DNA of 64,000 bases from Stomoxys calcitrans (lineage: Eukaryota > Arthropoda > Insecta > Diptera > Muscidae): NCBI RefSeq assembly GCF_963082655.1, contig NC_081554.1, forward strand, positions 122,587,869 through 122,651,868, in the 5' to 3' direction. Positions within the stretch are counted from its first letter, which is position 1. Each line of letters starts with the position of its first letter. The notes under the pieces are model-generated. The model was not told where the DNA came from and searched no databases. It saw only the letters and a list, made by a program, of their open reading frames with translations. This document shows positions 13,902 through 26,525 of the stretch, piece by piece. A program made the translations under genes and the position numbers.

Positions 13902-14276
13902 TTACTTGGAGCTGGTGTACTTAGTAACGGCTTTGGTACCTTCACTGACAGCGTGCTTAGCCAACTCACCGGGCAATAATAGACGGACGGCAGTTTGGAT
14001 TTCCCGACTGGTGATGGTGGAACGCTTGTTGTAGTGAGCCAAACGGGAGGCTTCGGCGGCGATACGTTCAAAGATATCGTTGACGAAACTGTTCATGATG
14101 CTCATGGCCTTTGAGGAGATACCAGTATCGGGATGGACTTGCTTCAACACTTTGTAAATGTAGATAGCATAACTCTCCTTACGCTTGGTGCGTCTCTTGG
14201 TCTTGTCACCCTTAGTGATGTTCTTTTGGGCTTTGCCGGCCTTCTTTGCTGCTTTACCACTGGCTTTTGGAGGCAT
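13902..14276 (-). CDS. His2B: Histone H2B, unit B (promoter displaced by E2)
   Basis: The 124-aa coding frame is intact, as is the stem-loop (13840-13855). About 71 bp upstream of the ATG the host sequence stops at 14347 and joins the 3' end of E2. The native TATA-like box is now at 19634-19641, more than 5 kb away. Expression would need read-through from E2 or a surrogate promoter; an A/T-rich AAATAAAC stretch of E2 lies 21 bp upstream of the junction. Confidence 0.98.
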   Translation of the reverse strand: MPPKASGKAAKKAGKAQKNITKGDKTKRRTKRKESYAIYIYKVLKQVHPDTGISSKAMSIMNSFVNDIFERIAAEASRLAHYNKRSTITSREIQTAVRLLLPGELAKHAVSEGTKAVTKYTSSK

Positions 14277-14347
14277 TTTCACTTGGTTTTTTTTTTAAGT
14301 CACACAAACACTTTTAACACTGTTCACGATTTTGTGTGTTTGATGGC
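14241..14347. repeat. Long target site duplication of E2, left copy (107 bp)
   Basis: From H2B codon 12 (cttctttgctg) through the H2B ATG and leader to ttgatggc. It is repeated at 19515-19623 with two extra T in the leader T-run (12 against 10). Far longer than ordinary non-LTR target duplications. Confidence 0.92.
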
Positions 14348-14695
14348 GTTTCATATAGCCGTTTATTTTTTCCAAAATTCAAATTCATTTACAGAGATTT
14401 TGCTAATATCTAATTGAATCTATAAATTTTACAAAGTACTTAAAAAATTCCCTCGTACGACAACTTCAAGTTATTATGCGGTAGCCGGCTCTTGACCGTG
14501 ACTACAAATTCCGTCAAAAATCAAAATCAAAATTAACCTCGAGTTACAAAAAGAAATATTTCATAGAACCAAAAATAGGGGTATGATACTTAAATCTAAA
14601 TCTTAAACCTAAATAACTATATACGGAAAGAATAAATATAATCTTAATTCTAGAGTAATTCTAAATAACTATTTACAATATGTACAAGGCATGGA

Positions 14696-17635
14696 TCACT
14701 GAGTTGTGTCGTACACTGTGTCCTGAAAATCAAAACTATTATGTCTTCTATGGTAAAATAGAAGGACTTCACCATCATATAAGAGGTTTTCCTCATTCAG
14801 TCTAGGCAGTGCAGCTGGTGAAAAGTACGTTCTGTTTAGAAGTGCATTCCTGTCATCATTGGAGGAGAAATGGTCAGACACCATCCCATTGCCCACATCG
14901 CCGCATCGTCCCAGAAATTCAATGGCGCCCCGCACCATCCATACGTCGATACGGGGAGTCCCCGCTCCATCATATATCGCCCTACACGAAGGGCGACTAA
15001 CCGAACCATCCCTCCTAACTATCGTCCGCAGCCCCAAGCACGAGCGCAAAGCCCGCCTCTCCCAAGCCCTGACCCTCTCCATCTGCGCCGAAGATATGCC
15101 GAACCATATCGGAAAGGCATATGAAACCACCGGTCTGATCACTTGACGATAAATCAAGAGCTTCACGGCCGACGATAGACCCCTCCTCATCCGAAACAGG
15201 CGGTGATAGCCGAAATAGACCCTCCTCGCCCTGTCCAGCGCGTAATCAACATGATTACGGAATTCCAGTCTGGAGTCAAAAACGACCCCCAGATACTTAA
15301 TCGTGCCAGCAATTGCCACGTCATCAACCCCGATGCGGACCACGGGAACGTATCGTCGAAAATTAGGATAAGTGGTGCCAGTCCTGCCCCTAAAAACCAT
15401 AGCGGAGCATTTCGCCGGGTTTAGCCTAAGCCTCCATCTAGTGAAATAACCACACAACTCACCCAAAAACATGTTAACATTCCTGTTAACAATAGAAGCC
15501 CTGGGGCCAGAGAAGGCCAACATGACGTCATCCGCGTACGCCAGCAGCATGCCACCTGAAGGAGGGGTTGGAATGTCATGGACAAACAAATTGTACAACA
15601 TCGGCCCGAGGATGGAGCCTTGGGGGACGCCAGATCGAACTGGCCGATCTGAAGAAGATTGCTCACCTACCCTTACACAAAAACTCCGACCGTGGAGAAA
15701 GCTTGCGACCACCCTACATACCTGTCTGCCAAATCCAAGGCCCCTAAGCTTAAAAAGCAGGCCGTCGTGCCAAACGGAATCAAAGGCCTTGGAAATGTCA
15801 AGGCCTACCGCAATCGTCCCGTACTTCCTATCAAATCCCCCAGCCACGTAGCTTGTGAAAACGCCTAAAGCGTGTGTGGTGGAATGGTCCGGCCTGAAAC
15901 CAAACTGACCATCCGGCAGAATACCTCTGTCTTCAACGACCCTGGCAATCCTCCTCAAAATGAACGACTCAAAGAGTCTCCCAAACGTCGACAAAAGAGA
16001 AACAGGCCTATAGCCAGAGCGATCTCGCCGATCAGATCCCGGTTTCGGTATCGGAACAACTACAGCGGTCTTCCAGGCGGGAGGAAAATACCCCAAATTC
16101 AGGCAGTGGTTAAACAAGACGCACAGAAAAGTGAAAATCACATTGCCGGCTCTCTTGAGCGCAATATCCGGGACTCCATCAACACCGGAGGACCTCTTGG
16201 ACGACCAAGAGGAAAGGGCCGAACCAATGCAAGATGGTTTTACAAAAAGACCATCTTCCCACAAGGACCTATCGGCCACAGCAGTGCCGTTAGCAGGGAA
16301 CGAACCAGAAAATCCAACCAGGGGAGACGCATCAACAAGATCTTCTGCAACCTCATGGACCTGTCTTTCGAACTCGCCGTCAGACGGGGGAAAGCCCGTT
16401 ACCGAATCGACTTGAATATGGTCCGCAAGAGCCTCCGCCTTGGAAAGATCATCAGTCAATACACTCCCGTCAGAGGACGTCAGGTCTCCAATAGGTTCCC
16501 TATTGGATAGGCCCGCGGCCCTCTTGACCTGAGAGTATGATCGACCATCGATCCTAATACGTCCAAGTCGGCGGCTCATGCGGTCCCGTTCGAAGGAGTC
16601 AATGGACTCACGAATCACCCTAGACAGGTGTCTGATGTCAGTGCGCAAAAGCCCGCGGCGCTCTGGATCAGCCGATCCGCGCAGCGCCCGACAGAGGGCC
16701 CTACGCTCATAAATGAGACTGAGAATCCAGCCCGGTAAGAACATCCTTGTCCTCTCCACGGGAACCCTAGGGACCGAAGCCTCGATCGCGGAGCGAAATA
16801 CCATTCCAAGTCCCTCAACACAATCATCAATCTCCTGTGTAGTCACGTTCCTGTCTACCGGAAGAGAAATAGGCGACAGCCCCTCACCCAGACGAGCCCT
16901 GTAGCGACGGACATGCATTCTGCCAAAATCGAGGAAAGTTCTGGGATTCCTTATCTCAAGTCGCCCTATACCTAGAGTCACCTGGATCGCCCTATGATCT
17001 GACTCGAAATCAAATGCTCTCGACAATCCCCCATCGCCCGTGAGTGGAACACCAGGAGTCAACAAAAAGAAGTCTATGTAAGTCCCCCCGGATGCATTCG
17101 GTCTCGTCGGTCTATCGCACCGGCACGTCGCGAAATCAGGGTAGTCAAGTAAAAACCTGGCCAGCCGCCTTCCCCTGGGGTCCACCTCCGTGCCACCCCA
17201 GGACGGGTGTTTAGCATTGAGGTCTGCTCCAACCACAACCTCGCCAGACTCGTGCAGCTCCATAATCGACTCCAAATCCGATGGTATCAAGGGTTCACCA
17301 GGACGAAGATAAAGCGAAACAAAGGCAACTGAACCGCCATCCCTCGTAAAAACCCTCGCAGCGCAGGATTCTATGCCTCCTGTCCGAATATGTATCCTCT
17401 CACTGCGAAAAGAACTCCGCACAAGTACCGCAGTGCCACCGCCGCGTGACTGTCTATCCTGTCTGAAAACATCATATCCCTCCAATCCAAAGCGGTGCCT
17501 ACTGGAAAGCTTATGTTCCGCCAACAAAATCACATCAGGTCCATGGTCGTCAACAAAAATCTTCAAAAAATGTCTCCTGCGTAAGGACACACAAGAGTTG
17601 ATGTTCAGAAAAACACACTTAAATAAACTACACAT
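14696..17635 (-). CDS. E2 ORF2, APE endonuclease and reverse transcriptase
   Basis: 979 aa from the ATG at 17635 (MCSLFKCVFLNINS). I chose this start because it overlaps the ORF1 stop by 8 nt, as in E4 and E5; the frame continues 26 codons further upstream. APE-type endonuclease, residues 9-215: NINS, AEHKL, GADLNAKHPSWGG and DFESDH carry the expected Asn, Glu, Asp and His. Reverse transcriptase in the middle: SGYRPVSLLS, VGLDISKAFDSVWH, GVPQGSILGPMLYNLF, YADD at 700-703, KYLGVVFDSRL. The C-terminus FYHRR...VYDTTQ is shared with the other elements. No RNase H domain is recognisable. It would nick the target DNA and prime reverse transcription from it. Confidence 0.95.
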   Translation of the reverse strand: MCSLFKCVFLNINSCVSLRRRHFLKIFVDDHGPDVILLAEHKLSSRHRFGLEGYDVFRQDRQSRGGGTAVLVRSSFRSERIHIRTGGIESCAARVFTRDGGSVAFVSLYLRPGEPLIPSDLESIMELHESGEVVVGADLNAKHPSWGGTEVDPRGRRLARFLLDYPDFATCRCDRPTRPNASGGTYIDFFLLTPGVPLTGDGGLSRAFDFESDHRAIQVTLGIGRLEIRNPRTFLDFGRMHVRRYRARLGEGLSPISLPVDRNVTTQEIDDCVEGLGMVFRSAIEASVPRVPVERTRMFLPGWILSLIYERRALCRALRGSADPERRGLLRTDIRHLSRVIRESIDSFERDRMSRRLGRIRIDGRSYSQVKRAAGLSNREPIGDLTSSDGSVLTDDLSKAEALADHIQVDSVTGFPPSDGEFERQVHEVAEDLVDASPLVGFSGSFPANGTAVADRSLWEDGLFVKPSCIGSALSSWSSKRSSGVDGVPDIALKRAGNVIFTFLCVLFNHCLNLGYFPPAWKTAVVVPIPKPGSDRRDRSGYRPVSLLSTFGRLFESFILRRIARVVEDRGILPDGQFGFRPDHSTTHALGVFTSYVAGGFDRKYGTIAVGLDISKAFDSVWHDGLLFKLRGLGFGRQVCRVVASFLHGRSFCVRVGEQSSSDRPVRSGVPQGSILGPMLYNLFVHDIPTPPSGGMLLAYADDVMLAFSGPRASIVNRNVNMFLGELCGYFTRWRLRLNPAKCSAMVFRGRTGTTYPNFRRYVPVVRIGVDDVAIAGTIKYLGVVFDSRLEFRNHVDYALDRARRVYFGYHRLFRMRRGLSSAVKLLIYRQVIRPVVSYAFPIWFGISSAQMERVRAWERRALRSCLGLRTIVRRDGSVSRPSCRAIYDGAGTPRIDVWMVRGAIEFLGRCGDVGNGMVSDHFSSNDDRNALLNRTYFSPAALPRLNEENLLYDGEVLLFYHRRHNSFDFQDTVYDTTQ

Positions 17636-19355
17636 CGCAGAGGAAGCGCAAGAAGGCCGTAATGGCCCCCGACTCACCATGCTCCCTAACAAGGCCTGCA
17701 TACCTTGGTGCAAATTCCCTCATCCTAGCGAAAACTGAAACGAAGTCGCCGCCCAATATTCGCTGACAGTCCGCAAAGATATCCGCACCGCCGGCGGATG
17801 TGGGGGCACCAGACGGTGCCGAGCGCGCGCTTGGCCGTGCAGCGGACGCGTAGGAAAGTCCTCTCACCCTATTCGACCTAGACATATCCCTATTCCTGAT
17901 CTCCTCTCTCTTCCCTGCCATCCTGGCAACCATTCTTACACGAATGGGACATCCCCTCGAGCCAGCAGTATGGCCCTCAACACCACAATTCACGCAACTC
18001 ACTGGCACCACCTCATACCTCGTAACCCTTCCCGTCTCCGGATCGGTAACCTCCTTCCCTTCCAAATCCTTGGGCGGAACCGGACACGCCCCGCGTTCAT
18101 GTGGCTGGCTGCATTTACAGCAGCGAAATGGCAAACCGCAGTTGTCGGACACATGGCCATACCTTTGGCAATTATAACATTGGACGGGATCACGGGCCCT
18201 GTCCCTACGGAAAGTGACCCTGCAATGCAACATCCTTTTCACCCCATAGAGGAGACCCAAATCGGTGGACCTTCCCACCCTAAGAAGCCACAAGTTCCCT
18301 GAAAGGTTAACCAAACCCCGCACATCGACCGGGAACCCAAGGCCGCCCAAACACTCCTCGACCTCTTCCTTAGAAAACTCCCCAGAAAGCCCCTCAATAA
18401 CAACGGAATAGGGCAACAAATCCTTAGGCGTATGGGTGGTGAATTTATACCGCCTCTCCTTCAACATACTCTTAATCTTCTCAAAGGAATTTATACCCCT
18501 TACCCTCAAACTTATGCAACTTTTTCTTACCAATCTGATGGTGAAGTCCTTCGTGTTCAGGGATCTTGACACAATCGTGCATAACTCTCTTACACCTACA
18601 TCATAAACCATAAACGCAGGCATGGTTCCGTTGTCTTCTCTATTCACGGTGGCCGGGTGGCCCGTAGCAGGGGTCTTCACAGCTGGGGGGACAGCATTCT
18701 TCTTCACTGCCGGTATCTTCGGTATAGCACCAGTCTTTGCAGGTTGCGCAACATCTCTCAACGGGGGCGTCTCTTCATTCTTCTTCTTCTCTTTCGGAAT
18801 TCGCTTGGCCTTTACCAGGGAGAAGGCTCCATCGTTCAACGCAGTGCCGGGGTTTTCGGCTACCCCGGCCGACAAATCATTCGTATCCATATCCTCGACT
18901 GAGATATGGACGCCATCATCAGCTGAATTGCCAGCAGCTATGCCCTTTGTGGTGTGGGCACTAGCTGAAGCAATATGTGAATTCATGCCCTTTGTAGCTT
19001 GGGCAACAATCACTCGACCATCAGAAGCATTACTAAAATTTTGCTTTGCACTGGCCATCAATGCCATTTCCATTTCGGCCATTTTCGTTCGTAGGGCCAA
19101 AATTACAGCCCCATCTCTGCGGGCATTCTCCTCAAGGCGTGCAATCGTTGCCTTGAGTTCATCCACCAAGCATCCCATCTTTAGGCTCTCGTAAATGTCG
19201 CTATCAGACTTCTTCTTTCTTCGCTTGCGACTAGCCTCATCCATTTTTTGGATGACCTCGTTGACCGTCTCATTCTTTGGCTTCTCTGCATCCTCTGCCT
19301 CTTCAATTTCTTCTTCTTCTTCTTCGTCATCCCTTTTCTCAGGCTGACCTTCCAT
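17628..19355 (-). CDS. E2 ORF1, gag-like nucleic-acid-binding protein
   Basis: 575 aa from the ATG at 19355 (MEGQPEKRDD); the frame is open further upstream only via a GTG. An acidic run (residues about 10-25) and a lysine-rich patch precede a coiled-coil-like stretch (ELKATIARLEENARRDGAV). About residues 310-392 resemble the domain that precedes zinc knuckles in Jockey-family gag proteins (KFTTHTPKDLLPYSVVIEGL). Three CCHC knuckles follow at residues 393-406, 412-424 and 454-469. The protein is expected to coat the element RNA. Its stop overlaps the ORF2 start by 8 nt (ATGTGTAG). Confidence 0.93.
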   Translation of the reverse strand: MEGQPEKRDDEEEEEEIEEAEDAEKPKNETVNEVIQKMDEASRKRRKKKSDSDIYESLKMGCLVDELKATIARLEENARRDGAVILALRTKMAEMEMALMASAKQNFSNASDGRVIVAQATKGMNSHIASASAHTTKGIAAGNSADDGVHISVEDMDTNDLSAGVAENPGTALNDGAFSLVKAKRIPKEKKKNEETPPLRDVAQPAKTGAIPKIPAVKKNAVPPAVKTPATGHPATVNREDNGTMPAFMVYDVGVRELCTIVSRSLNTKDFTIRLVRKSCISLRVRGINSFEKIKSMLKERRYKFTTHTPKDLLPYSVVIEGLSGEFSKEEVEECLGGLGFPVDVRGLVNLSGNLWLLRVGRSTDLGLLYGVKRMLHCRVTFRRDRARDPVQCYNCQRYGHVSDNCGLPFRCCKCSQPHERGACPVPPKDLEGKEVTDPETGRVTRYEVVPVSCVNCGVEGHTAGSRGCPIRVRMVARMAGKREEIRNRDMSRSNRVRGLSYASAARPSARSAPSGAPTSAGGADIFADCQRILGGDFVSVFARMREFAPRYAGLVREHGESGAITAFLRFLCDV

Positions 19356-19508
19356 TTTAACACCACAATCACTTACCAGTGGCCCACAAAAATGTTCAAA
19401 TTTGCCAACCACTGTAGGTTTTTAATATTTCTTTTATGTTTATTTACAAAAAATCACTTTTTGCCAAATCAAGTTCGTATCTTGAGTCTATGATCTGCCA
19501 CTCAACGA

Positions 19509-19550
19509 CTATTGCTTCTTTGCTGCTTTACCACTGGCTTTTGGAGGCAT
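19509..19550 (-). other. Chimeric upstream ORF, H2B start fused to E2
   Basis: The duplicated H2B start codon opens a 13-codon frame ([13 protein letters not shown], then TAG inside E2). It would precede ORF1 in any transcript made from the displaced H2B promoter. No evidence of function beyond position. Confidence 0.6.
19515..19550 (-). pseudogene. H2B 5' fragment in the E2 target duplication
   Basis: The first 12 H2B codons ([12 protein letters not shown]), created by the target duplication and cut at the E2 5' end. Confidence 0.92.
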
Positions 19551-20195
<645 letters not shown>

Positions 20196-20257
20196 ATTAT
20201 CTACGAGCATCAAAGAAAAAATGTAAATACAGGCCATCGTATAAATCAACAACAATC

Positions 20258-20273
20258 CGTCCTTTTCAGGACG
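20258..20273 (+). terminator. H2A 3' stem-loop, unit B
   Basis: Copy of 8733-8748. Confidence 0.95.
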
Positions 20274-21134
20274 ACAAAAATTTTTTTAAAAGAGAAAAAA
20301 CTATATCAAACCTTATTTTATCAAGAAAATTTACTTAAAAAATAGTTTTAAATAATAAATAAAATTTTAATTGTAGTTAAATTTAAAAAATATTTTTTGG
20401 TCGATTTTTTTTTTCAGTGGATTTGGTAATTTGCTAGCAATTTCGTTATTCGAAATTTCCTTAAACAATCCTGTTTTAGGCGTAAATACAAAAAAATCTG
20501 CCATCTATTGTTTATAGGTAAACATTTTCAAATATGTTTACATCTTATCGACTATTGCAGGTCTTTTAATATACATGTCATAATTATCAGTTATCAATTA
20601 TCATGCATCAACATTTCGCCTATTTGCATACATTAACATAATAAGAATTTAGTTTTATCGACCCTACTCAAGATTATCGGCATTTAATAGGATCAATGTT
20701 ACCATTAGGGTACTGTAAAAACTATTTATTTTACATTTGAATATCACATGGTAATCATTGTTCATTTTCTGATGCTGAAAAAAATTGGCATATGTAATAA
20801 CAAAACATCGAAACGAAGTATCTACGATCGTCCCTCTTCGTACATTTGTGACAAAGTTAGCAGCTCCAAGCAAAGGAAACATTTAATGGTAGTATATGCG
20901 TGCATTTTGGTATCTGTGTGTATGTATGCTTTTTAGTGTTGTATACCATCGTTTCATCGTATTGTTCTAATGGCGTCGGTTTTAGTTTCGTCATGTATGT
21001 ATGTATATTATAGAAGCTACATTTTGGCCGACGGCAAATTGAAAAATGGTAATATTTATTTTCAAATAAATTTTATGTATTTTTTTTTAGTAAAAATTTA
21101 TAACAAGATATATCTCTTTTTAAATATGTTTTGT

Positions 21135-21150
21135 GGTCCTGAAAAGGACC
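21135..21150 (-). terminator. H4 3' stem-loop, unit C
   Basis: Same 16-nt hairpin as 481-496. Confidence 0.95.
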
Positions 21151-21207
21151 GATTGTTTTAGTTTTAAAGTTCTTAAAATTTTCTCCAAAATAGCGTCAAG
21201 ATAATGT

Positions 21208-22256
<1,049 letters not shown>

Positions 22257-22300
22257 ATTATTGACATTTTAAAAGCCAACTTTTTTTTACAAAAACAATC

Positions 22301-22316
22301 GGTCCTTTTCAGGACC
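22301..22316 (+). terminator. H3 3' stem-loop, unit C
   Basis: Copy of 1647-1662. Confidence 0.95.
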
Positions 22317-23830
22317 ACAATATTTTTATAAAAAAGAGAAAAAAATTTATTCAAAACTTACACCTTTTTATTTTTATTAAAATAAATAAATATAGTCTTT
22401 TTTTGGGGATGGAAAAATACACTATTTATATTAAAAAAATTTTTTTCTTTTCTATGCGTTTTACTTTTGGTAATATTGGGTTTCAAAACATGGAGCGAAA
22501 TCAAAAACTTTTTTTTAAAAAAAAATTATTTAATTTACTTTTTATGTTAAACTGAAAATTTTTATTTTCTATTAGCAACAGTATATTTGCTGTTATTCTT
22601 TTTGCAAAATTTGATTTTTCGTAGTAGCTACATAACAAGAATGAATGAAGATAAAAACAGGCAGGCCAATACATTCGAGAGAATTTTAACCTTAAATAGA
22701 TAATTTAGATACATTGAATATAAGTTTTTTCTGTATTTTTTATTATTTTTAAACAAATGATATTTTTTGCTATTCTAAAAACTGTTTTAAAAAGAATAAA
22801 ATAGTATTTTAATATTTTAAATTATTAAAGGGAAATAGATTTCGTTCGGTATGCAACTGTTCTACATTTGCTTGCTTAGACAAGGGCATTTTTGAATTTG
22901 TGTTTAATTTCCAAAAAAAAATTATATATTTTTTTAAATTTGTGATTGCAACAATACATTGTTTAGAATTTACATTTTTAAATTTTTTATTTAGTTTCAA
23001 GTCCACTTTATATAGAAAAAAATATTTTATAATAAATGCAATAGAGCTCACCGCACATTTTGCATAGCCAACGACGTTGGTATAACATAGCATCGTAATA
23101 TTTTAGACTTTTCGTAACAAACGTACACTTTTTACAAATTATGTAACATTTTAATAGAAATCTATCATTTCTATAATATTTTATGATAAAATTTTCCTAA
23201 AACATTTTTACATTAGAGCTTTCAAATTAATTTGCAGAAAAACTTTTATTCATGGAAAATACGCCAATATGGTGAATTCAACTGTCATAGACTACATAAT
23301 AAAATCGATTATTTCACTATGAAAATCATCCAAATTTTCACTTTTTTTTACACTTCTTTCAAGAAAACATATCAAGATTCCATACTAAATTTTTATAAAA
23401 ACCAATTTTCAATAAAAATTGGAAAATTTTTATAATTTAGTTACAATTTTATCATAACATTTTTATAAACTTTCAACTCAAACCCTTATAACTCGGTAAC
23501 GCTTAAAGATAATTAACTCGGATTTTCTTTAATGATTAGCTGGATATCTCTACTAGAAGAATTGTATAAAAAATAAAAAGAAATTGTTACTATCTCATCG
23601 TAAAATGAATAATTCTGTGAAAACTTTTGTAAAAATTTTTATTCGCTTCCACACAACGTTTCGCAAAATTTCGTAGTTGACTACTATGTACTTCTCATAA
23701 TTTCGATGTACCCAGCCATCACTAGTCTAAAGGTTGAAACCATATTTTCAACCAATCAGCGTACACCAGTAGTGAGTGTATATTTACAAAGTGTTAAAGT
23801 GTGTTTAAAAAGAAAAATATAAGTGAAATC

Positions 23831-24511
23831 ATGTCTGACGCCGCCGTTGTTGAAGCCACCGCATCTCCAGTCGCCGCTGTTGAGAAAAAGGCACCTAAGA
23901 AAGCCGCTGCCAAGGCAAAGAAACCCTCTGCTGCCCCAAGCCATCCACCAACCCAACAAATGGTCGATGCTGCCATCAAAACATTGAAAGAACGTGGTGG
24001 TTCCTCATTGCCTGCCATCAAGAAATACTTGGCCAGCACATACAAAGTTGATGCTGTAAAATTGGCCCCATTCATCAAGAAGTACTTGAAGAGCGCTGTT
24101 GCTAGTGGAAAATTGATCCAAACTAAAGGTAAGGGTGCCTCCGGTTCATTCAAATTGTCCCCATCTGCCTCGAAGGAACCTAAAGCAAAGAGCGCTGAAA
24201 AGAAGAAGAAGGTCCCAGCCGGTGATAAGAAAAAGAAGGCAGCAGCACCCAAAAAGGCAGCCGGTGAAAAGAAAGCCGCTGCAAAGAAGCCTTCCGCTGC
24301 TAAAAAGACCGCCGAGAAGAAGAAGACCGAAAAGGCCAAGGCTAAAACTGCCAAAAAGACAGGTACAGTTAAAGCTAAACCCGCAAAAACAGCCGCCAAA
24401 GCATCAGCCACTAAACCAAAGGCACCCAAGGCAAAAACCACCGCTGCCAAGCCCAAAAAGGCTGCCGCAGCAAAGAAGCCAGCTGCCAAGAAGACCGCCG
24501 CTAAGAAGTAA
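23831..24511 (+). CDS. His1: Histone H1, unit C
   Basis: Intact 226-aa H1; upstream inverted repeat/CCAAT 23732-23759, stem-loop 24581-24596. Confidence 0.98.
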   Translation: MSDAAVVEATASPVAAVEKKAPKKAAAKAKKPSAAPSHPPTQQMVDAAIKTLKERGGSSLPAIKKYLASTYKVDAVKLAPFIKKYLKSAVASGKLIQTKGKGASGSFKLSPSASKEPKAKSAEKKKKVPAGDKKKKAAAPKKAAGEKKAAAKKPSAAKKTAEKKKTEKAKAKTAKKTGTVKAKPAKTAAKASATKPKAPKAKTTAAKPKKAAAAKKPAAKKTAAKK

Positions 24512-24580
24512 TTTTTCCATGCAAAATTACTTATCATGTCAAAATGATTATTTTCGATATTCGAAAGCAGTATATCTAAC

Positions 24581-24596
24581 AGCCCTTTTCAGGGCT
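24581..24596 (+). terminator. H1 3' stem-loop, unit C
   Basis: Copy of 3927-3942. Confidence 0.95.
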
Positions 24597-25364
24597 ACAA
24601 AAAAATTTTTAAAAAGAGACCAAATTTAACTCAAACAATTTTTTAATTACCTAATAAATACTATGTTAATTTTAAGGGAAAAGCTAATCACAGCCCTTTT
24701 CGTAGCTGTAAAACATCTGTTGAAATCTTTTAATACCATTGTTACCTAATATGGGAATACATTACCCTTTAAGGAAATTTAAGTAATCACATGTTAAATG
24801 GGATTTTTTCCGCAACTGGATTAACTGTTTCACTTAGGGTCATAAACCAAAGCAATTACTAAGAATTATGAAAATCACTTAATGTTAAAGAAAATCTCAT
24901 TTAGCATACCTAACCAATAAGAGAGTGGCGTACAATATTCCCTTCAAAAATCGCACTTAGCATACCTATTTCATTCTTTACGAGCATACCTACCCATAGA
25001 TCTCGCGTACAAACGCATAAGTCCACATATACATCTCTACACCATTTCACGCTAACATACTAGTATACATCCCTAAAAAATTTAGTATCAACACACACGC
25101 TCACATATACTCGAACATCAATACAACGTTGCATACCGAGTGTTTGAGCATAAGAGCAATATGTGTTGATCATATTACTGTAGATGTAGATGGTGCTAAG
25201 CAAGGAGGGCAATATTAGAGTATGGGTAGTATACATATTTTATTTTAAAAAAGTAATAAGGGCAATGTGAGGGTGAGTGGTAGATATATTTTTTCTTTAA
25301 ATTTGTAAATATAAATTAATTTTAGTTGAATAACGAATTAAGTCTCTTTTTTAATTTATTTTGT

Positions 25365-25380
25365 GGCCCTGAAAAGGGCC
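25365..25380 (-). terminator. H2B 3' stem-loop, unit C
   Basis: Copy of 4711-4726. Confidence 0.95.
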
Positions 25381-25426
25381 TTTGATGTTGTAGGGAAAAT
25401 ATTGTACGACGAAATAAGTATGCCAT

Positions 25427-25801
25427 TTACTTGGAGCTGGTGTACTTAGTAACGGCTTTGGTACCTTCACTGACAGCGTGCTTAGCCAACTCACCGGGCA
25501 ATAATAGACGGACGGCAGTTTGGATTTCCCGACTGGTGATGGTGGAACGCTTGTTGTAGTGAGCCAAACGGGAGGCTTCGGCGGCGATACGTTCAAAGAT
25601 ATCGTTGACGAAACTGTTCATGATGCTCATGGCCTTTGAGGAGATACCAGTATCGGGATGGACTTGCTTCAACACTTTGTAAATGTAGATAGCATAACTC
25701 TCCTTACGCTTGGTGCGTCTCTTGGTCTTGTCACCCTTAGTGATGTTCTTTTGGGCTTTGCCGGCCTTCTTTGCTGCTTTACCACTGGCTTTTGGAGGCA
25801 T
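25427..25801 (-). CDS. His2B: Histone H2B, unit C
   Basis: Intact H2B with its own TATA-like box at 25883-25890 (minus). E3 lies on the H2A side of the divergent promoter, so this side is untouched. Confidence 0.99.
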   Translation of the reverse strand: MPPKASGKAAKKAGKAQKNITKGDKTKRRTKRKESYAIYIYKVLKQVHPDTGISSKAMSIMNSFVNDIFERIAAEASRLAHYNKRSTITSREIQTAVRLLLPGELAKHAVSEGTKAVTKYTSSK

Positions 25802-26018
25802 TTTCACTTGGTTTTTTTTTTAAGTCACACAAACACTTTTAACACTGTTCACGATTTTGTGTGTTTGATGGCTTACTCGGAATATTTAAACCATTTCATG
25901 CACAAGATATTCAGGTAGACGAAAACAGTCGCTATGTTTACGAAAACAACCCTCTAAAATTAGCTACACGTTGGATCCGAAAGTATAAATACTGCAGTTC
26001 ATGCTGCGAACTAATATC
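25802..26018. promoter_or_regulatory. Divergent H2B/H2A promoter, unit C: H2A side faces E3
   Basis: H2B TATA-like box at 25883-25890 (minus), intact. H2A TATAAATA at 25984-25991 is followed 35 bp later by the E3 5' end. Confidence 0.88.
26005..26018. repeat. Target site duplication of E3, upstream copy
   Basis: tgcgaactaatatc, starting 21 bp after the first base of the H2A TATA box (25984); repeated at 31701-31714. Confidence 0.95.
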
Positions 26019-26172
26019 TGACAACAACAATTCATTGTTAAGCTCTTGTGCAGTGAAGATCAATTTGCGGATAGTTTCAAGTGTTTAATAACAAATTTTA
26101 ATCTCAGCCTTGTGTTTGATGACAAATTTTAATCTCAACCAGTGATCTTTTGATTGGTTAAGTGCTATTAGT

Positions 26173-26393
26173 GAGAAGCGCATAGTAAGCGCAGAACACT
26201 TTGACAAATTTGATAAGTCACTCGAACTTTTGAGAAGTGATAGTAGTCTTTAAAATTGTGTTACCTCATTCAAATTTATGAGAAGTGATAGTAGTCACCA
26301 TTGAAAACTTTTATTAAGTACAAACATTGAGAATCACATAGTAGTTAGTGATTTGTGAAACATCACTTGAAATTTTGAGAAGTGATAGTAGTC
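26173..26393 (+). repeat. Short-period repeat in the E3 5' UTR
   Basis: gagaagtgatagtagtc occurs exactly at 26232-26248, 26280-26296 and 26377-26393. Degenerate copies start at 26173 and 26329. Starts are 59, 48, 49 and 48 bp apart, so this is a decayed tandem array of about 48-bp monomers. A second pair, acaaattttaatctca, lies just upstream (about 26091 and 26123). Possibly promoter or RNA-packaging sequence. Confidence 0.85.
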
Positions 26394-26525
26394 ACTTGCC
26401 TCGATTGATACGTACCAGTGGAGAAGCAGAGAGACCACAGAAACGATACCGGCGCACATTTCTCATGTGCGCCATTAGAGACTGGCAATCAGGCCACAAA
26501 TAGTTCTGACCGTCATCATGAACTA

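Larger units (their letters stand above)
14348..19514 (-). mobile_element. E2: full-length Jockey-like non-LTR retrotransposon in the H2B promoter
   Basis: A 5167-bp element in sense orientation to H2B, flanked by a 107/109-bp target duplication. Read on the minus strand: 5' UTR of 159 nt, ORF1 (19355-17628), ORF2 (17635-14696), 3' UTR of about 350 nt with AATAAA at 14362-14367, and an end without a poly(A) tail (...ctatatgaaac). Both ORFs are open, suggesting recent insertion. The ORFs are clearly richer in GC than the AT-rich histone spacers around them. The Jockey-like assignment rests on the ORF1 domain layout; ORF2 has no RNase H domain that I can see. Confidence 0.96.

Noticed and set aside
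17636..17713. 26-residue N-terminal extension of E2 ORF2 and similar extensions in E3 and E4
   Set aside because: They overlap ORF1 and are not conserved; the downstream ATG overlapping the ORF1 stop is shared by the elements.
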